DNA of 50,586 bases from CAZJVD01 sp964549505 (GCA_964549505.1 CAZJVD010000018.1:1-50586), one strand, 5' to 3'; positions 1-10,464 are shown, numbered from the stretch's first letter. The notes: generated by a model from the letters alone, not told the origin. Made by a program: numbers and translations.

Positions 1-35
1 CGAGTTGAGTTTAAAGCGGCGGAAATTGGGCCACG

Positions 36-480
36 CGGTTCAGGCCACGGGCTGCAGGTTTCCGGCTGCCGGCCTCAGGGGTTCGGAATAAAGTGTTACC
101 TAGGCGTCAATATGTTCAATGTTCGGGCGTCAGGTTTAGAATCGGGTGAGTATGTAGAGACAACCACCCAGACGATCGCGCCGCTTCGAGTACGGTGCTC
201 AACCTTGCCGAAGGATCAGGAAAGTCGAGTCGCATAGATCGTTAGAGATGTTCAGGGCCGGTTTTATCAGATCGCGCTCGGCAGTCATCGAGCCGATGCC
301 TGACACTCGACCTGCAGCCTGAAACCGGCAGCCCGTGGCCTGATCTTCACCGCTTGCCCGAAACCCCGAACCGCTGGCCGATCCCACGGCATGCCCGCTT
401 GCCAGTCTGCCCGAACCCCAAGCCTGCGTGCCTGAATCCTCAGCCAAGACGGCCCGAATTCTCCCAAGCGCGAGGGCCGC
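36..480. repeat. Non-coding island of degenerate repeats with a long imperfect inverted repeat
   Basis: No convincing gene lies in the first 488 bases. The stretch is full of short related words: TTCAGGC, TTCGGG and TCAGGT on the plus strand at about 38-150, and the same words on the minus strand from about 480 down to 285. The left segment at 40-72 and the reverse complement of 311-343 match over 33 bases with only three mismatches, so the two could pair as arms of a long stem around a 238-base loop. Open frames crossing this area on both strands look like products of the repetitive GC-rich wording rather than genes. Similar wording recurs at 50226-50290. I infer a dispersed intergenic repeat family; its boundaries are approximate. 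Confidence 0.6.
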
Positions 481-488
481 CGGAAAAC

Positions 489-932
489 TTATTCCGAACT
501 CTTCGTCGTCGTCTTCTTAGCGGCGGTCCGAGTCGTCGTCCGACCAGAGGAACGTCCTGGCTTCTTGGACATTTCTTCCCAACCAACCTGAGCTGCTCTT
601 TCGGCTGCTTTACGCAAACGGCGAACAAAGCGTTCCGCTTCCGCGCGCTGCGTGCGCATGTAGCGTTTCAGCTTACCCAGTTCACCTGGAAGATCTTTTT
701 GCATCCGATTGAAGCGCTTTTGAAACTCAGCGATGTCGGCGCGTTCCTTAGCAACGAATGTCTTCACTTTACCGAGATCGGTTCGAAGAATGCGTTTCAC
801 TTCCTTGCCTTGGCTTTCGGCGTACTTCCGCGCTTCTTCGAGCCACTGTTTTTCTTTCAGAAGATCTTGAATATGACCTTGGGTTTTCTTGATCTGACGA
901 ACGACTTTTTTCAGTTCGAGTTCTAAATTCAT
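489..932 (-). CDS. Coiled-coil protein with basic Lys/Arg/Thr-rich tail
   Basis: A 147-residue protein of unknown function. Residues 1 to about 110 are strongly charged and heptad-like, with long Lys/Glu/Arg/Leu stretches and almost no prolines or glycines, so a long helix or coiled coil is expected. The last 25 residues (GRSSGRTTTRTAAKKTTTKS) are a low-complexity basic tail resembling those of bacterial histone H1-like proteins. There is no signal peptide, so it should be cytoplasmic. It starts 22 bases after the nadE stop and is probably the last gene of the minus-strand run. Nucleic-acid binding through the tail is an inference from composition only. The ATG start has no strong ribosome binding site. 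Confidence 0.75.
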   Translation of the reverse strand: MNLELELKKVVRQIKKTQGHIQDLLKEKQWLEEARKYAESQGKEVKRILRTDLGKVKTFVAKERADIAEFQKRFNRMQKDLPGELGKLKRYMRTQRAEAERFVRRLRKAAERAAQVGWEEMSKKPGRSSGRTTTRTAAKKTTTKSSE

Positions 933-954
933 GACGCAGTTATGTCATAATTCG

Positions 955-2655
955 CTAGGAAAACCAAGTCGAATCCCGTCGTGAAGCCACTGGCATTCTG
1001 CGTCCCAATCCAAAGGCACGCTTCGTAACCTTCAAAACAATCGGGGCCTGTCTTCGTTTGTATTCACTCCGCTCGATACGAGCGACTTGTTCCGAAAGCC
1101 ATAACGTGTCTCGCTCGCCATTTCGCGCAGCTTTCAAAGAAGCCCACGGATCTAACTTTTCAACATGATCTTCAATGAGCTGGTCGAGCTCCGCATAAGG
1201 AGGAAGCGTATCTTGATCCGTCTGTCCTGGTTTGAGTTCGGCCGACGGCGGTTTCGTGATCGAGTTTTCCGGAATCTGCTTTCCCCAGGCTGCGTTGATG
1301 TAACGAGCAAGATCGTAAACGCGCGTCTTCACGAGATCACCGATCGGACTGAGCGCACCGACCATGTCGCCGTACAGTGTGCAGTAACCGGTCGCAAACT
1401 CTGATTTGTTTCCTGTGTTGATCACGAGTCCGTCGATCTGGTTTGCAAGCGACATCAGAATCAAACCTCGAAGTCGGGACTGAAGATTCTCTTGAACGAT
1501 CTCACGCAGCGAGCCGAGGTGTTCCGTCAGTTCACGAGTCACGGTTGCAAACAGAAACTTGATGGGCTTCACCTGACATACCATACCGATATTCTTAGCA
1601 AGAGCATCGGCATCCCCGAGGCTGTGTGAGGTCGAATACTGGCTCGGCATCGCGACACCGATAACATTCTCACGGCCGAGAGCGCGCACGAGAAGACAAG
1701 CCACGACTGCCGAGTCGATTCCGCCGCTCAAACCAATCACGGCTTTTCTGAATCCCGTCACTCGAAAATATTCGGCGATCCCCATCACAAGACCTCGCGA
1801 CAGAATCTCGATTCCGTCTGGCGCCTGGTCCTCCCGAGTATCACCCGTTGCCGCACTCACAAAACGGGTGTCGGACTTACTCCATTCGACAATCGCCGAC
1901 GCCGTCTTAAAAAAAGGCAAGCGACCGACAAACTTTCCTTTTGCGTCCACTACAAACGACCCGCCATCGAACAAGATCTCGTCCGTCGCGCCCGTCTGAT
2001 TGACATAGAGAACAGGAGCCTTGAGACGTACGGCTACGGCCGAATGCAGTTCTTCGCGATGCTTGCGTTTGTCCATTTCGTAAGGACTCGCTGAAAGCGA
2101 AATCACGACATCGACGTTCGCCTTTTCAAAATCATCAATGGGATTGATATCGTAGCGTAGTCGACCATCGCGGACGTCTCGCGAATCTTGAGCCCAGAGG
2201 TCTTCACAGATCGCGACGCCGATCTTGGTGCCTCGAAAATTCAAAACCTGAGTCGTCACACCCGGCTCAAAGTAACGAGCCTCATCAAACACATCATAAG
2301 TCGGCAGCAATCGCTTATCGGAAGTAAAAATCACACGACCATTCTCGATCACCGAGACGCGGTTCACGAGATGTCGTCCATGAGGTTGATTGCTTCGAGC
2401 GCAGTGCCCGACCGCAAGCGCCGCTTGTCGACCTTTCGTCGCTGTTTTCAGGACTTCAAGAGCGGCTTCTGATTGTGCAACGAAATCTTCGGACAGAAAA
2501 AGATCATGGGCTGCATATCCAGAAACATAGAGTTCCGACGCAAGCACGAGATCGGCCTGGGAATCTGCCGCCTCGTGATAAGCCTTGATCAATCGATCGA
2601 CGTTGCCTTTGAAATCGCCGGCTACCGGTGCAAGCTGGGTCAGGCCAAACCGCAT
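955..2655 (-). CDS. nadE: Glutamine-dependent NAD+ synthetase
   Basis: Cytoplasmic enzyme amidating deaminated NAD (NaAD) to NAD+ with ATP, taking ammonia from glutamine. The 566-residue protein has the two-domain form. An N-terminal nitrilase-type glutaminase domain shows the Glu-Lys-Cys triad in place: E41 (ASELYVSGY), K114 (SDKRLLPTYDVF) and C150 (VAICEDLW). The C-terminal synthetase domain has the ATP-pyrophosphatase loop SGGIDS at 310-315 and the later NTGNKSE segment. Length is normal for the glutamine-using class. It begins 12 bases after the ndk stop and probably shares its transcript with the TCA genes. With nadA at 13783 the window carries the first enzyme of de novo NAD synthesis and the last. 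Confidence 0.96.
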   Translation of the reverse strand: MRFGLTQLAPVAGDFKGNVDRLIKAYHEAADSQADLVLASELYVSGYAAHDLFLSEDFVAQSEAALEVLKTATKGRQAALAVGHCARSNQPHGRHLVNRVSVIENGRVIFTSDKRLLPTYDVFDEARYFEPGVTTQVLNFRGTKIGVAICEDLWAQDSRDVRDGRLRYDINPIDDFEKANVDVVISLSASPYEMDKRKHREELHSAVAVRLKAPVLYVNQTGATDEILFDGGSFVVDAKGKFVGRLPFFKTASAIVEWSKSDTRFVSAATGDTREDQAPDGIEILSRGLVMGIAEYFRVTGFRKAVIGLSGGIDSAVVACLLVRALGRENVIGVAMPSQYSTSHSLGDADALAKNIGMVCQVKPIKFLFATVTRELTEHLGSLREIVQENLQSRLRGLILMSLANQIDGLVINTGNKSEFATGYCTLYGDMVGALSPIGDLVKTRVYDLARYINAAWGKQIPENSITKPPSAELKPGQTDQDTLPPYAELDQLIEDHVEKLDPWASLKAARNGERDTLWLSEQVARIERSEYKRRQAPIVLKVTKRAFGLGRRMPVASRRDSTWFS

Positions 2656-2667
2656 ACCAAAAAATGA

Positions 2668-3087
2668 CTAGAGAATGTCAGCGGCATCAAAGAAGTACGC
2701 GATTTCGCGCTTCGCTGAATTGAGACTGTCCGACCCGTGAACAGCATTTGCCTCGATGCTATCGGCAAAGTCTTTTCGAATGGTTCCGGCTTCAGCTTTG
2801 GCTGGATCTGTTGCACCCATGATTTGGCGATTCAGCGCAACGGCGTTCTCGCCTTCTAGAACCATCAGAAGAACCGGACCGCTCGTCATGAAGTGAACAA
2901 GACTCTGAAAAAAAGGCCGGTCTTTATGTTCGATGTAAAATCCTTCGGTCTTCTCTTTTTTTAAACGGGTGAATTTTGCGGCAGCAACCCGAAGACCCTG
3001 CTTCTCAAAACGGGTGATGATCTGTCCAATGACGTGTTTTTTCACCGCATTGGGCTTAATGATCGAAAATGTTTGCTCTACTGCCAT
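2668..3087 (-). CDS. ndk: Nucleoside diphosphate kinase
   Basis: Transfers the gamma-phosphate of ATP to other NDPs through a phosphohistidine, balancing the cell's NTP and dNTP pools. The 139-residue length is standard. The N-terminus (EQTFSIIKPNAV) and the active-site segment NAVHGSDS are intact; H117 is the phosphorylated histidine. It lies between sucD (26 bases upstream) and nadE (12 bases downstream). The position beside succinyl-CoA ligase fits functionally because that enzyme makes ATP or GTP, which Ndk interconverts. Start ATG follows a weak GGAG-type site. Confidence 0.97.
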   Translation of the reverse strand: MAVEQTFSIIKPNAVKKHVIGQIITRFEKQGLRVAAAKFTRLKKEKTEGFYIEHKDRPFFQSLVHFMTSGPVLLMVLEGENAVALNRQIMGATDPAKAEAGTIRKDFADSIEANAVHGSDSLNSAKREIAYFFDAADIL

Positions 3088-3113
3088 AACCGCTCCATGC
3101 CCCCACAGAGTTA

Positions 3114-3983
3114 TTATTTAATCGCCTGGGCCAGAGTCTTCCCAATATCAGCAGGACTTCGTGCAATCGCCACTCCCGCCGACGCCAGCGCTTTGAACTT
3201 CTCTTCAGCAGTCCCTTTTCCACCAGAAATAATGGCGCCCGCGTGGCCCATTCGTTTTCCTGGAGGAGCAGTGGCGCCGCAGATAAAACCAGCGACCGGC
3301 TTTTTGAACTCCCTCTTGATGAAATCAGCGGCCTCTTCCTCAGCCGAACCACCGATCTCGCCAATCAGAATGACTCCGTGCGTATCTTTATCACGATTGA
3401 ATGCGTCCAGCACATCAATAAAATTGGTTCCATTGATCGGATCGCCACCAATCCCCACGCACGTACTCTGTCCAATCCCCAGTTGTGTGAGCTGGAAAAC
3501 CGCTTCGTAAGTGAGTGTTCCCGAACGTGAAACAACGCCGATATGACCAGCCTTGTGAATTCGACCTGGCATGATCCCAATCTTGCACTGTCCAGGTGTA
3601 ATGATCCCCGGGCAGTTCGGACCAATCAGGCGTGATTTTGAACCCTGGAGGTATTTTTTAACGGCAAGCATATCGCGCACCGGAATGCCTTCGGTAATAC
3701 AGCAAATCAGCGGAATCGCTGCATCGACTGCCTCACAAATCGCGTCCGCAGCTCCAGCCGGCGGAACAAAGATCATCGACGCGTTCGCGCCCGTCTTCTC
3801 AACGGCTTCGTCGACAGAATTGAAAACCGGAAAACCTTCGTGTGTTGTCCCACCTTTACCCGGCGTCACACCGCCCACGACGTTCGTGCCATACTCCTTG
3901 CAGCCCTTGGCGTGAAAACTTCCCGCCGAGCCCGTGATTCCTTGAACAATCAGTTTCGTGTCTTTTCCAACCCAAATCGCCAT
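3114..3983 (-). CDS. sucD: Succinyl-CoA ligase (ADP/GDP-forming), alpha subunit
   Basis: The alpha subunit binds CoA and carries the phosphohistidine intermediate while succinyl-CoA is converted to succinate with substrate-level phosphorylation in the TCA cycle. The 289-residue protein has the CoA-binding Rossmann start (KLIVQGITGSAG), the conserved PNCPGIITP segment and the phosphorylated histidine in GHAGA (H247, matching the position known in E. coli). It lies 17 bases downstream of sucC, and the two subunits are almost certainly made from one mRNA. Nucleotide specificity cannot be read from the alpha subunit. Confidence 0.97.
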   Translation of the reverse strand: MAIWVGKDTKLIVQGITGSAGSFHAKGCKEYGTNVVGGVTPGKGGTTHEGFPVFNSVDEAVEKTGANASMIFVPPAGAADAICEAVDAAIPLICCITEGIPVRDMLAVKKYLQGSKSRLIGPNCPGIITPGQCKIGIMPGRIHKAGHIGVVSRSGTLTYEAVFQLTQLGIGQSTCVGIGGDPINGTNFIDVLDAFNRDKDTHGVILIGEIGGSAEEEAADFIKREFKKPVAGFICGATAPPGKRMGHAGAIISGGKGTAEEKFKALASAGVAIARSPADIGKTLAQAIK

Positions 3984-4000
3984 ATGTTTAACCGCGTCCT

Positions 4001-5185
4001 TTACGACACTGCTTTTACGATTTTTCGAGCCGCATCGCCGAGATCGTCAGCGGGGGTGATCTTGAGGCCACTCGCTGCGAGAAGTGCTTTTCCCTGATCC
4101 ACGTTCGTACCTTCAAGACGAACAACGAGCGGCACTTTTACAGAAAGCTCTTTAGCCGCCGCGATAATCCCTTCAGCAATCACATCACACTTCATGATGC
4201 CGCCGAAGATATTGACGAGGATCCCTTTTACTTTTGGATCCTTAAGAATGATCTTAAACGCCTGCGTGACTTTTTCTTTGTCCGCGCCACCGCCGACATC
4301 GAGAAAGTTTGCGGGCTCTCCGCCACTTAACTTAATAATGTCCATCGTTGACATCGCGAGACCTGCACCGTTGACCATGCAACCAATGTTGCCATCAAGG
4401 GCGATGTAAGCCAGTTCGTACTTGGACGCTTCGACATCCTGTGCGTTTTCTTCTTGAAGATCACGCATCTCAACCACTTCTTTTTGGCGGAAGAGTGCGT
4501 TGTCGTCGAAACCGAACTTTGCATCGAGCGCAACAAGCTTCTTGTCTTGCGTCACGATCAAGGGGTTGATCTCAACCAGTGCTGCGTCCGACTGCATGTA
4601 GCATTGATAGAGTCCGGAGAAGAACGCGTAAGCGTCTTTCAACATGTCACTCTCAAGCTTGAGAGCTTTCGCGATCTTTCGCGCATGAAACGGCATGAAC
4701 CCCAGCGAGGGATCCACGGTCACTTTTGCTATTTTTTCAGGATGCTTGTGCGCGACTTCTTCGATCTCCATCCCGCCTTCGGTCGACGCGATGAACGTGA
4801 CTTTCGAAACAGCGCGATCTGTGACGATCCCAAGATACAACTCACGCGCGATCGTCGAACCTTCTTCGATCCAAAGCTTATGAACGACTTTACCTTGCGG
4901 ACCGGTCTGTGGCGTTACAAGTGTCTTGCCCATGATCTCTTGGGCAGCTTTCGCGACATCGTCGAGCGATTTACAAACTTTCACGCCACCGGCCTTACCG
5001 CGCCCGCCGGCATGAATCTGCGCTTTCACCACCCAGACGGTGTTCTTCCGTTCGCGCGCTAACTCTTCGGCGAGTTTCTTTGCACGACCTGGAACATCGG
5101 CCCCTTCGGGAACCAACCGCCCTTCGGGCACACGAACATTGAACTTCTTGAGAAGCTGTTTGGCCTGATACTCATGAACATTCAT
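4001..5185 (-). CDS. sucC: Succinyl-CoA ligase, beta subunit
   Basis: The beta subunit supplies the ATP-grasp nucleotide site and succinate site of succinyl-CoA synthetase. The 394-residue length is usual. Characteristic segments are MNVHEYQAKQLL at the start, the lysine- and glycine-rich ATP-grasp loop AQIHAGGRGKAGGVK near residue 55, and the C-terminal NIFGGIMKCDVIAEGI. A GGGAG ribosome binding site precedes the ATG at a somewhat long spacing. It follows mdh by 27 bases and precedes sucD by 17, giving an mdh-sucC-sucD-ndk order that is common in several bacterial phyla. Confidence 0.97.
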   Translation of the reverse strand: MNVHEYQAKQLLKKFNVRVPEGRLVPEGADVPGRAKKLAEELARERKNTVWVVKAQIHAGGRGKAGGVKVCKSLDDVAKAAQEIMGKTLVTPQTGPQGKVVHKLWIEEGSTIARELYLGIVTDRAVSKVTFIASTEGGMEIEEVAHKHPEKIAKVTVDPSLGFMPFHARKIAKALKLESDMLKDAYAFFSGLYQCYMQSDAALVEINPLIVTQDKKLVALDAKFGFDDNALFRQKEVVEMRDLQEENAQDVEASKYELAYIALDGNIGCMVNGAGLAMSTMDIIKLSGGEPANFLDVGGGADKEKVTQAFKIILKDPKVKGILVNIFGGIMKCDVIAEGIIAAAKELSVKVPLVVRLEGTNVDQGKALLAASGLKITPADDLGDAARKIVKAVS

Positions 5186-5212
5186 GGTTTAGGATTGCTC
5201 CCTAAGGGTTGC

Positions 5213-6157
5213 TTAGTAATCGAGTTTCTTCATCGCATCGACAAGCTCTTGAACAGCTCCTGCCGATTTTTGAAAGAGTTTCTTTTCGTCTTCGTTGAGC
5301 TCAAGTACCGGAATACCTTCGAGTCCTTTAGCACCCAGCTTCGCTAAAACGCCGCAGAAAAGCCCTTTCGTCCCGTACTCACCTTCAAGATAGACAGCAC
5401 ACGGTAGAATACGCTTCTTGTCACGAACAATCGCTTCTGCCATCTGAACCGCACTTGCCGACGGAGCGTAGTAGGCCGATCCGGTCTTGAGAAGTCCGAC
5501 GATTTCAGCTCCACCTTTTGCTGTACGATCCACAAGCGCGTCGATCTTGGCTTTCGGAAGAAGCTGTGTGAGCGGAATCCCGCCGACCGTCACATAGCGA
5601 GGCATCGGCACCATCGTGTCGCCATGACCACCAAACACAAACGCCTGAACATCTTCGACACTTACGCCAAGCTCCATCGCAATGAAGGAACGAAAACGCG
5701 CGCCATCCAAAACTCCGGCCATTCCAAGAACGCGTTCGCGTGGAAATCCTGAAACATCCTTAGCCACGTGGCACATTGCATCGAGTGGATTGCTGACAAT
5801 GATGAGCGTGGAGTTCGGAGAATATTTTTTTACCTGCTGCGTGCACTCTTTAACGATCTTAGCGTTCGTCGCGAGAAGATCGTCGCGTGACATGCCAGGC
5901 TTACGTGGCATCCCGGCCGTAATAATGACGACATCGGAGTTTGCCGTGAGTGCATAGTCGCTGCCGCCCGTGATCGTCGAATCAAATCCCTCGACAGGCG
6001 ACGACTCAAAAAGATCCAAGGCCTTACCTTTAGCAGCGCCATCATTGATATCGATGAGCACAACGTCGCCGAGTTCCTTCGACGCCGCCCAATGAGCACA
6101 TGTCGAACCTACAAACCCCGCCCCGATCACCGAAATCTTGCTGCGTTGAATAGCCAT
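5213..6157 (-). CDS. mdh: Malate dehydrogenase (NAD, LDH-like type)
   Basis: Oxidises malate to oxaloacetate with NAD+ in the TCA cycle. The 314-residue protein has the Rossmann motif IGAGFVGST at 11-19, the substrate loop GMPRKPGMSRDDLL (R85 and R91) and the catalytic histidine in GGHGDTMVP (H178). An arginine in the first loop, where lactate dehydrogenases have glutamine, supports malate specificity. An AGGAG ribosome binding site sits five bases before the ATG. It heads the mdh-sucC-sucD-ndk-nadE group; 55 bases and a hairpin at 6203-6228 separate it from the upstream peptidase gene. Confidence 0.96.
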   Translation of the reverse strand: MAIQRSKISVIGAGFVGSTCAHWAASKELGDVVLIDINDGAAKGKALDLFESSPVEGFDSTITGGSDYALTANSDVVIITAGMPRKPGMSRDDLLATNAKIVKECTQQVKKYSPNSTLIIVSNPLDAMCHVAKDVSGFPRERVLGMAGVLDGARFRSFIAMELGVSVEDVQAFVFGGHGDTMVPMPRYVTVGGIPLTQLLPKAKIDALVDRTAKGGAEIVGLLKTGSAYYAPSASAVQMAEAIVRDKKRILPCAVYLEGEYGTKGLFCGVLAKLGAKGLEGIPVLELNEDEKKLFQKSAGAVQELVDAMKKLDY

Positions 6158-6202
6158 AGCTGCTCCTGTTTTTTTGGCCTGTCGTTAGTTGAACTTTAGT
6201 TT

Positions 6203-6228
6203 AGTGGAGAGCTCACCAGATCTCCACT
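6203..6228. other. Hairpin spanning the 3' end of the peptidase gene, before mdh
   Basis: AGTGGAGA at 6203-6210 and TCTCCACT at 6221-6228 form a perfect 8-bp stem with a 10-base loop. On the minus strand it covers the last codons and the stop of the M13 peptidase and ends 45 bases before the mdh start. No U-run follows on either strand, so it is not a standard intrinsic terminator. It could be an mRNA processing or stability element between two differently expressed parts of the run. The role is inferred from position only. Confidence 0.35.
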
Positions 6229-8249
6229 CGTTTTTCAGGTGACAGCACCATTGGATGTTGTGGGTTCTGCGGATCATGCGCCTGACAACCGAAAACACGC
6301 GCAAACTCCGGCTGCTGCTTGATCTGCTCGTTAACGCGAGCACGACCCAACGCGTGTGGATCGGTCTTTAACTGAAGCTCCTCGGCTTTCGGACGAGTCA
6401 CGTTGCACCAAACACGTGCGTAACTGTAAAAGAACTGACGTTTCAGCTCATCTTCGGAAGGCCCCGACGGCTTAGCCGAAGCGACTTTCCGGGTTGGATC
6501 AAACGCCGTCTGAAACGCAAACGTCAAACCCACCAAGTCTCCGATGTTCTCACCGAGTGTGAGTTCGCCGTTATGACCTGCAAGATTGAACTGATCGACC
6601 AAAAGCATCGTTCGTCGCTTAAACTCGGCAAAATCTTTTTCAGAAAACCACTGCACGAGATTTCCTTTTTCATCGTACCGGCCACCCTTGTCGTCAATGG
6701 CGTGTCCAAGCTCATGCCCGACCACCATCCCAACAGCGCCGAGGCCTGCTTCGTCTGGTAGCGAGGGATCAAAGAACGGCGGTTGCAAAATCCCAATCGG
6801 CATCACGAACTTGTTGTCTTGCGGACTGTAATACGCATTGACCGTTAACGGACCGGTCACCCATCGTGCCCGATCGCGTGGTTGATACAACTCCCGAATC
6901 TCTTTATCGATCAAGGCCTGCGAGAGTTTGCGCATGTTTTCATAAGGCGTTTCTTTCGAATACGTCAGCTTCGGATTGAAATCCCACTCGCGATTTGTTT
7001 TTGGACGAACAATCTGAAGCGTTGCGCTGGAAATTTTTTTCTTAGCAACCTCGCGTGTCTTCGCCTCGAGCCACTTGTTGTTATCCAAACCGCGAACGAT
7101 CGTGGCTCGAACCCTTTCAACAATCTTGCGTACGCGCTGTTCTGGAAAATTCGGAAACATCTTCGGTAAGAGTTCGGCGTCGATTTCGCGCTCAAAACTT
7201 CCCATGACCATCTTAGTGCAACGCTCATCGCGATCTGCGCGCTTCGGCGGACCACCCAGATGCTTCTTGGAGAAATCAAAACTCGCTTGAAAAAATTCCG
7301 GGTACGCGTCGTCCATTTTGGAACTGAGACTTCGGTAAAGCCAGATGTCTTTGAGTGTATCGAGCGGAGCATCGTTCAACATTGCCTCAAGCTGCTCATA
7401 GTTCTCGGGCGTCATATTACGGATATGCGTCTTCGCCGGAATTCTCTTAAGAATGCTCGTCAGGCGAAACGTCGGATACTTCTTCTCCAGTTCGGCGCGC
7501 GTGATCCCCGACTTCTTATTGGCAATGTCGCGCCACTCGACGGGCAACGGATAGGTTGTCGCAAAACGTTTTTCAAACTCTAAGATCTTTCGAGCTCGGC
7601 CATCGGGATTGTCAAGCTTGACGGTGGTGAAAAACAGTTTCAGAAGCTTGATGTAATCTTCCATGACCTCGGGCTTGTCATAGTACGAACGCTCCGGCAT
7701 CGACTGAAGCGTGCCGACAAAATACACGTCCTCCCAAGCCGAATCATCGAGGTTTGCGATCGTTCCAAACGAGAGAAACCCGTACTCAGGCGAGGCTGTC
7801 TGCTTGCCTGAAAAATTAAGCAGCTCGTCGCGATCGGCGATTGAAAACATTTCGCGTAAGCCTTTTTTGACAAGCTCACGTTCTTCGTTCTTCGCAGCAT
7901 CCACGTTCATGCAAGCGCTGTAAACGGTTGCAAGCGTTTGCGCGCGATCGCTCAACGCACCCGACGGCTTCGCGGCGATCTCTTTCAGATAGGCTTTCTT
8001 GGCCTCAAGAATTCTTTCAGTCGAGTCGTTGAACGAAAACACGTGACGAGATCGGTCCTCGCGCAACTCAAACGTGTCGATCACTTTCGAACAGGAGTGT
8101 TCGTAGAAGTCCTTACAAGGAGAGATCTCCGGATTGACGGGAAACTCTCGCTTTGCAGGAATCTCGCTGGATTTTGAGAACCCATCCGCAGAAAAGAATA
8201 GTCCAACCGCGATCGCGACACCCAATCCTACTTTTATACGCTGATTCAC
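6213..8249 (-). CDS. M13 (neprilysin) family zinc metallopeptidase, exported
   Basis: Gluzincin peptidase expected to cleave small and medium peptides outside the cytoplasm. The N-terminus has a signal-type hydrophobic stretch (residues 7-22). Family landmarks are all present: NAYY substrate-binding motif near 471, zinc site HELGH near 512-516 within VGHELGHAID, third zinc ligand and catalytic-support residues in GENIGD near 566-571, RVNEQIKQQPEFARVF near the end, and a C-terminal VEIW where the family usually has CxVW. The length of about 678 residues is normal for full M13 enzymes. The start is GTG at 8249 (TTG at 8252 also possible) with no clear ribosome binding site, 12 bases after the rhodanese stop, so translation may be coupled. 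Confidence 0.92.
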   Translation of the reverse strand: MNQRIKVGLGVAIAVGLFFSADGFSKSSEIPAKREFPVNPEISPCKDFYEHSCSKVIDTFELREDRSRHVFSFNDSTERILEAKKAYLKEIAAKPSGALSDRAQTLATVYSACMNVDAAKNEERELVKKGLREMFSIADRDELLNFSGKQTASPEYGFLSFGTIANLDDSAWEDVYFVGTLQSMPERSYYDKPEVMEDYIKLLKLFFTTVKLDNPDGRARKILEFEKRFATTYPLPVEWRDIANKKSGITRAELEKKYPTFRLTSILKRIPAKTHIRNMTPENYEQLEAMLNDAPLDTLKDIWLYRSLSSKMDDAYPEFFQASFDFSKKHLGGPPKRADRDERCTKMVMGSFEREIDAELLPKMFPNFPEQRVRKIVERVRATIVRGLDNNKWLEAKTREVAKKKISSATLQIVRPKTNREWDFNPKLTYSKETPYENMRKLSQALIDKEIRELYQPRDRARWVTGPLTVNAYYSPQDNKFVMPIGILQPPFFDPSLPDEAGLGAVGMVVGHELGHAIDDKGGRYDEKGNLVQWFSEKDFAEFKRRTMLLVDQFNLAGHNGELTLGENIGDLVGLTFAFQTAFDPTRKVASAKPSGPSEDELKRQFFYSYARVWCNVTRPKAEELQLKTDPHALGRARVNEQIKQQPEFARVFGCQAHDPQNPQHPMVLSPEKRVEIW

Positions 8250-8261
8250 CAAGCTGTGAGT

Positions 8262-8588
8262 CTAAGGCATCCGAACTGGAAAGCCAGCACTTTTCCAGGA
8301 GGAAAAACCGCCCATATTGGCTGTTGTATAACCCTGATCAGCGAGATACTCGGCAACACCTGCCGAACGCATCCCCGACGCACAGTATAGAATTACGGTC
8401 TTGTCTTTCGGAAGCGACGTGAGAAATTTTTTCCAGCCAGCATCGTCGGGATCAATCTGCGAGGTCGGAAACCAGAGCGCCGGCGCAGCCATCCCGCTTT
8501 CCGTTTCTCCTTTTTCGCGAACATCGACGAGAACTGCTTTTGATGCACGAACCAACTCTTCTGCTTGTACCGGAGAGACCTCGGTCAT
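8262..8588 (-). CDS. Single-domain rhodanese-like protein
   Basis: A 108-residue stand-alone rhodanese domain. The N-terminal VDVREKGE motif and the active-site loop CASGMRS with nucleophile C69 are intact, followed by the typical LADQGYTTANMGGFSSW end. The six-residue loop is of the sulfurtransferase type, so persulfide transfer is plausible; the physiological acceptor is unknown. No signal peptide is visible, placing it in the cytoplasm. The ATG overlaps the stop of the upstream gene as ATGA, a sign of translational coupling. Confidence 0.92.
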   Translation of the reverse strand: MTEVSPVQAEELVRASKAVLVDVREKGETESGMAAPALWFPTSQIDPDDAGWKKFLTSLPKDKTVILYCASGMRSAGVAEYLADQGYTTANMGGFSSWKSAGFPVRMP

Positions 8589-9083
8589 AGAACACCTTCT
8601 TCTTTTAGCCGATCCAAAAGCTTGAGCGTGAGCGCTTGGAGTTTGGGGACACGCTTCGCGAGTTCGTTGATGTCCCCAGTTTCAATACTCTGAGCACCCG
8701 GCCCGACAAAAACACGCAAGTCTTCGTGACAAAACGGTTGGATCGTTTTGACCTCGTTCACCCACTCCGCGAGTGTGTTCTCAAAATCTGAGATTGAAAG
8801 GCCCTTGCGCCAGTACCGTTCCTGCACTTGGTCGGCACCTTGAGAAACATGACCAAGATCAAAACAAGCGCGCATCATTCGATTGGAACTACTGGCCGTA
8901 CTTCGCGTGTTTGGGTCCAGACCACGCCGCAGAGCTTCGACACGAAACTGTACTTGAACCAGAGGCTCTTTAAGATCGTAAAGGCGCGACTTGAGATCGA
9001 CCGCGTCTGCAGCGAACGCAGACGCCACAAGGAGCGCGCTTTCGAAAAACATAACTACAGTAAAGAAACGCGGGAACAGGGCA

Positions 9084-10394
<1,311 letters not shown>

Positions 10395-10434
10395 AGAGCG
10401 CACTCTCCTAACTATCGCGGTAGCTTTAGAAGAG

Positions 10435-10464
10435 ATCCTAAGCGAAAGACTCGACTCAATTCAA
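10435..10464 (-). promoter_or_regulatory. Candidate sigma70 promoter for icd
   Basis: On the minus strand TTGAAT (10459-10464), an 18-base spacer and TAGGAT (10435-10440) match the -35 and -10 consensus at four of six positions each. The expected start near 10428 would give a leader of about 34 bases containing the AGGAG ribosome binding site. It lies in the 79 bases between icd and the transporter gene. Confidence 0.45.

Noticed and set aside
354..926. Long open frame on the plus strand opposite the coiled-coil gene
   Set aside because: It runs through the repeat island and antisense to a coiled-coil gene with a consistent amino-acid pattern; its composition is that of a shadow frame.
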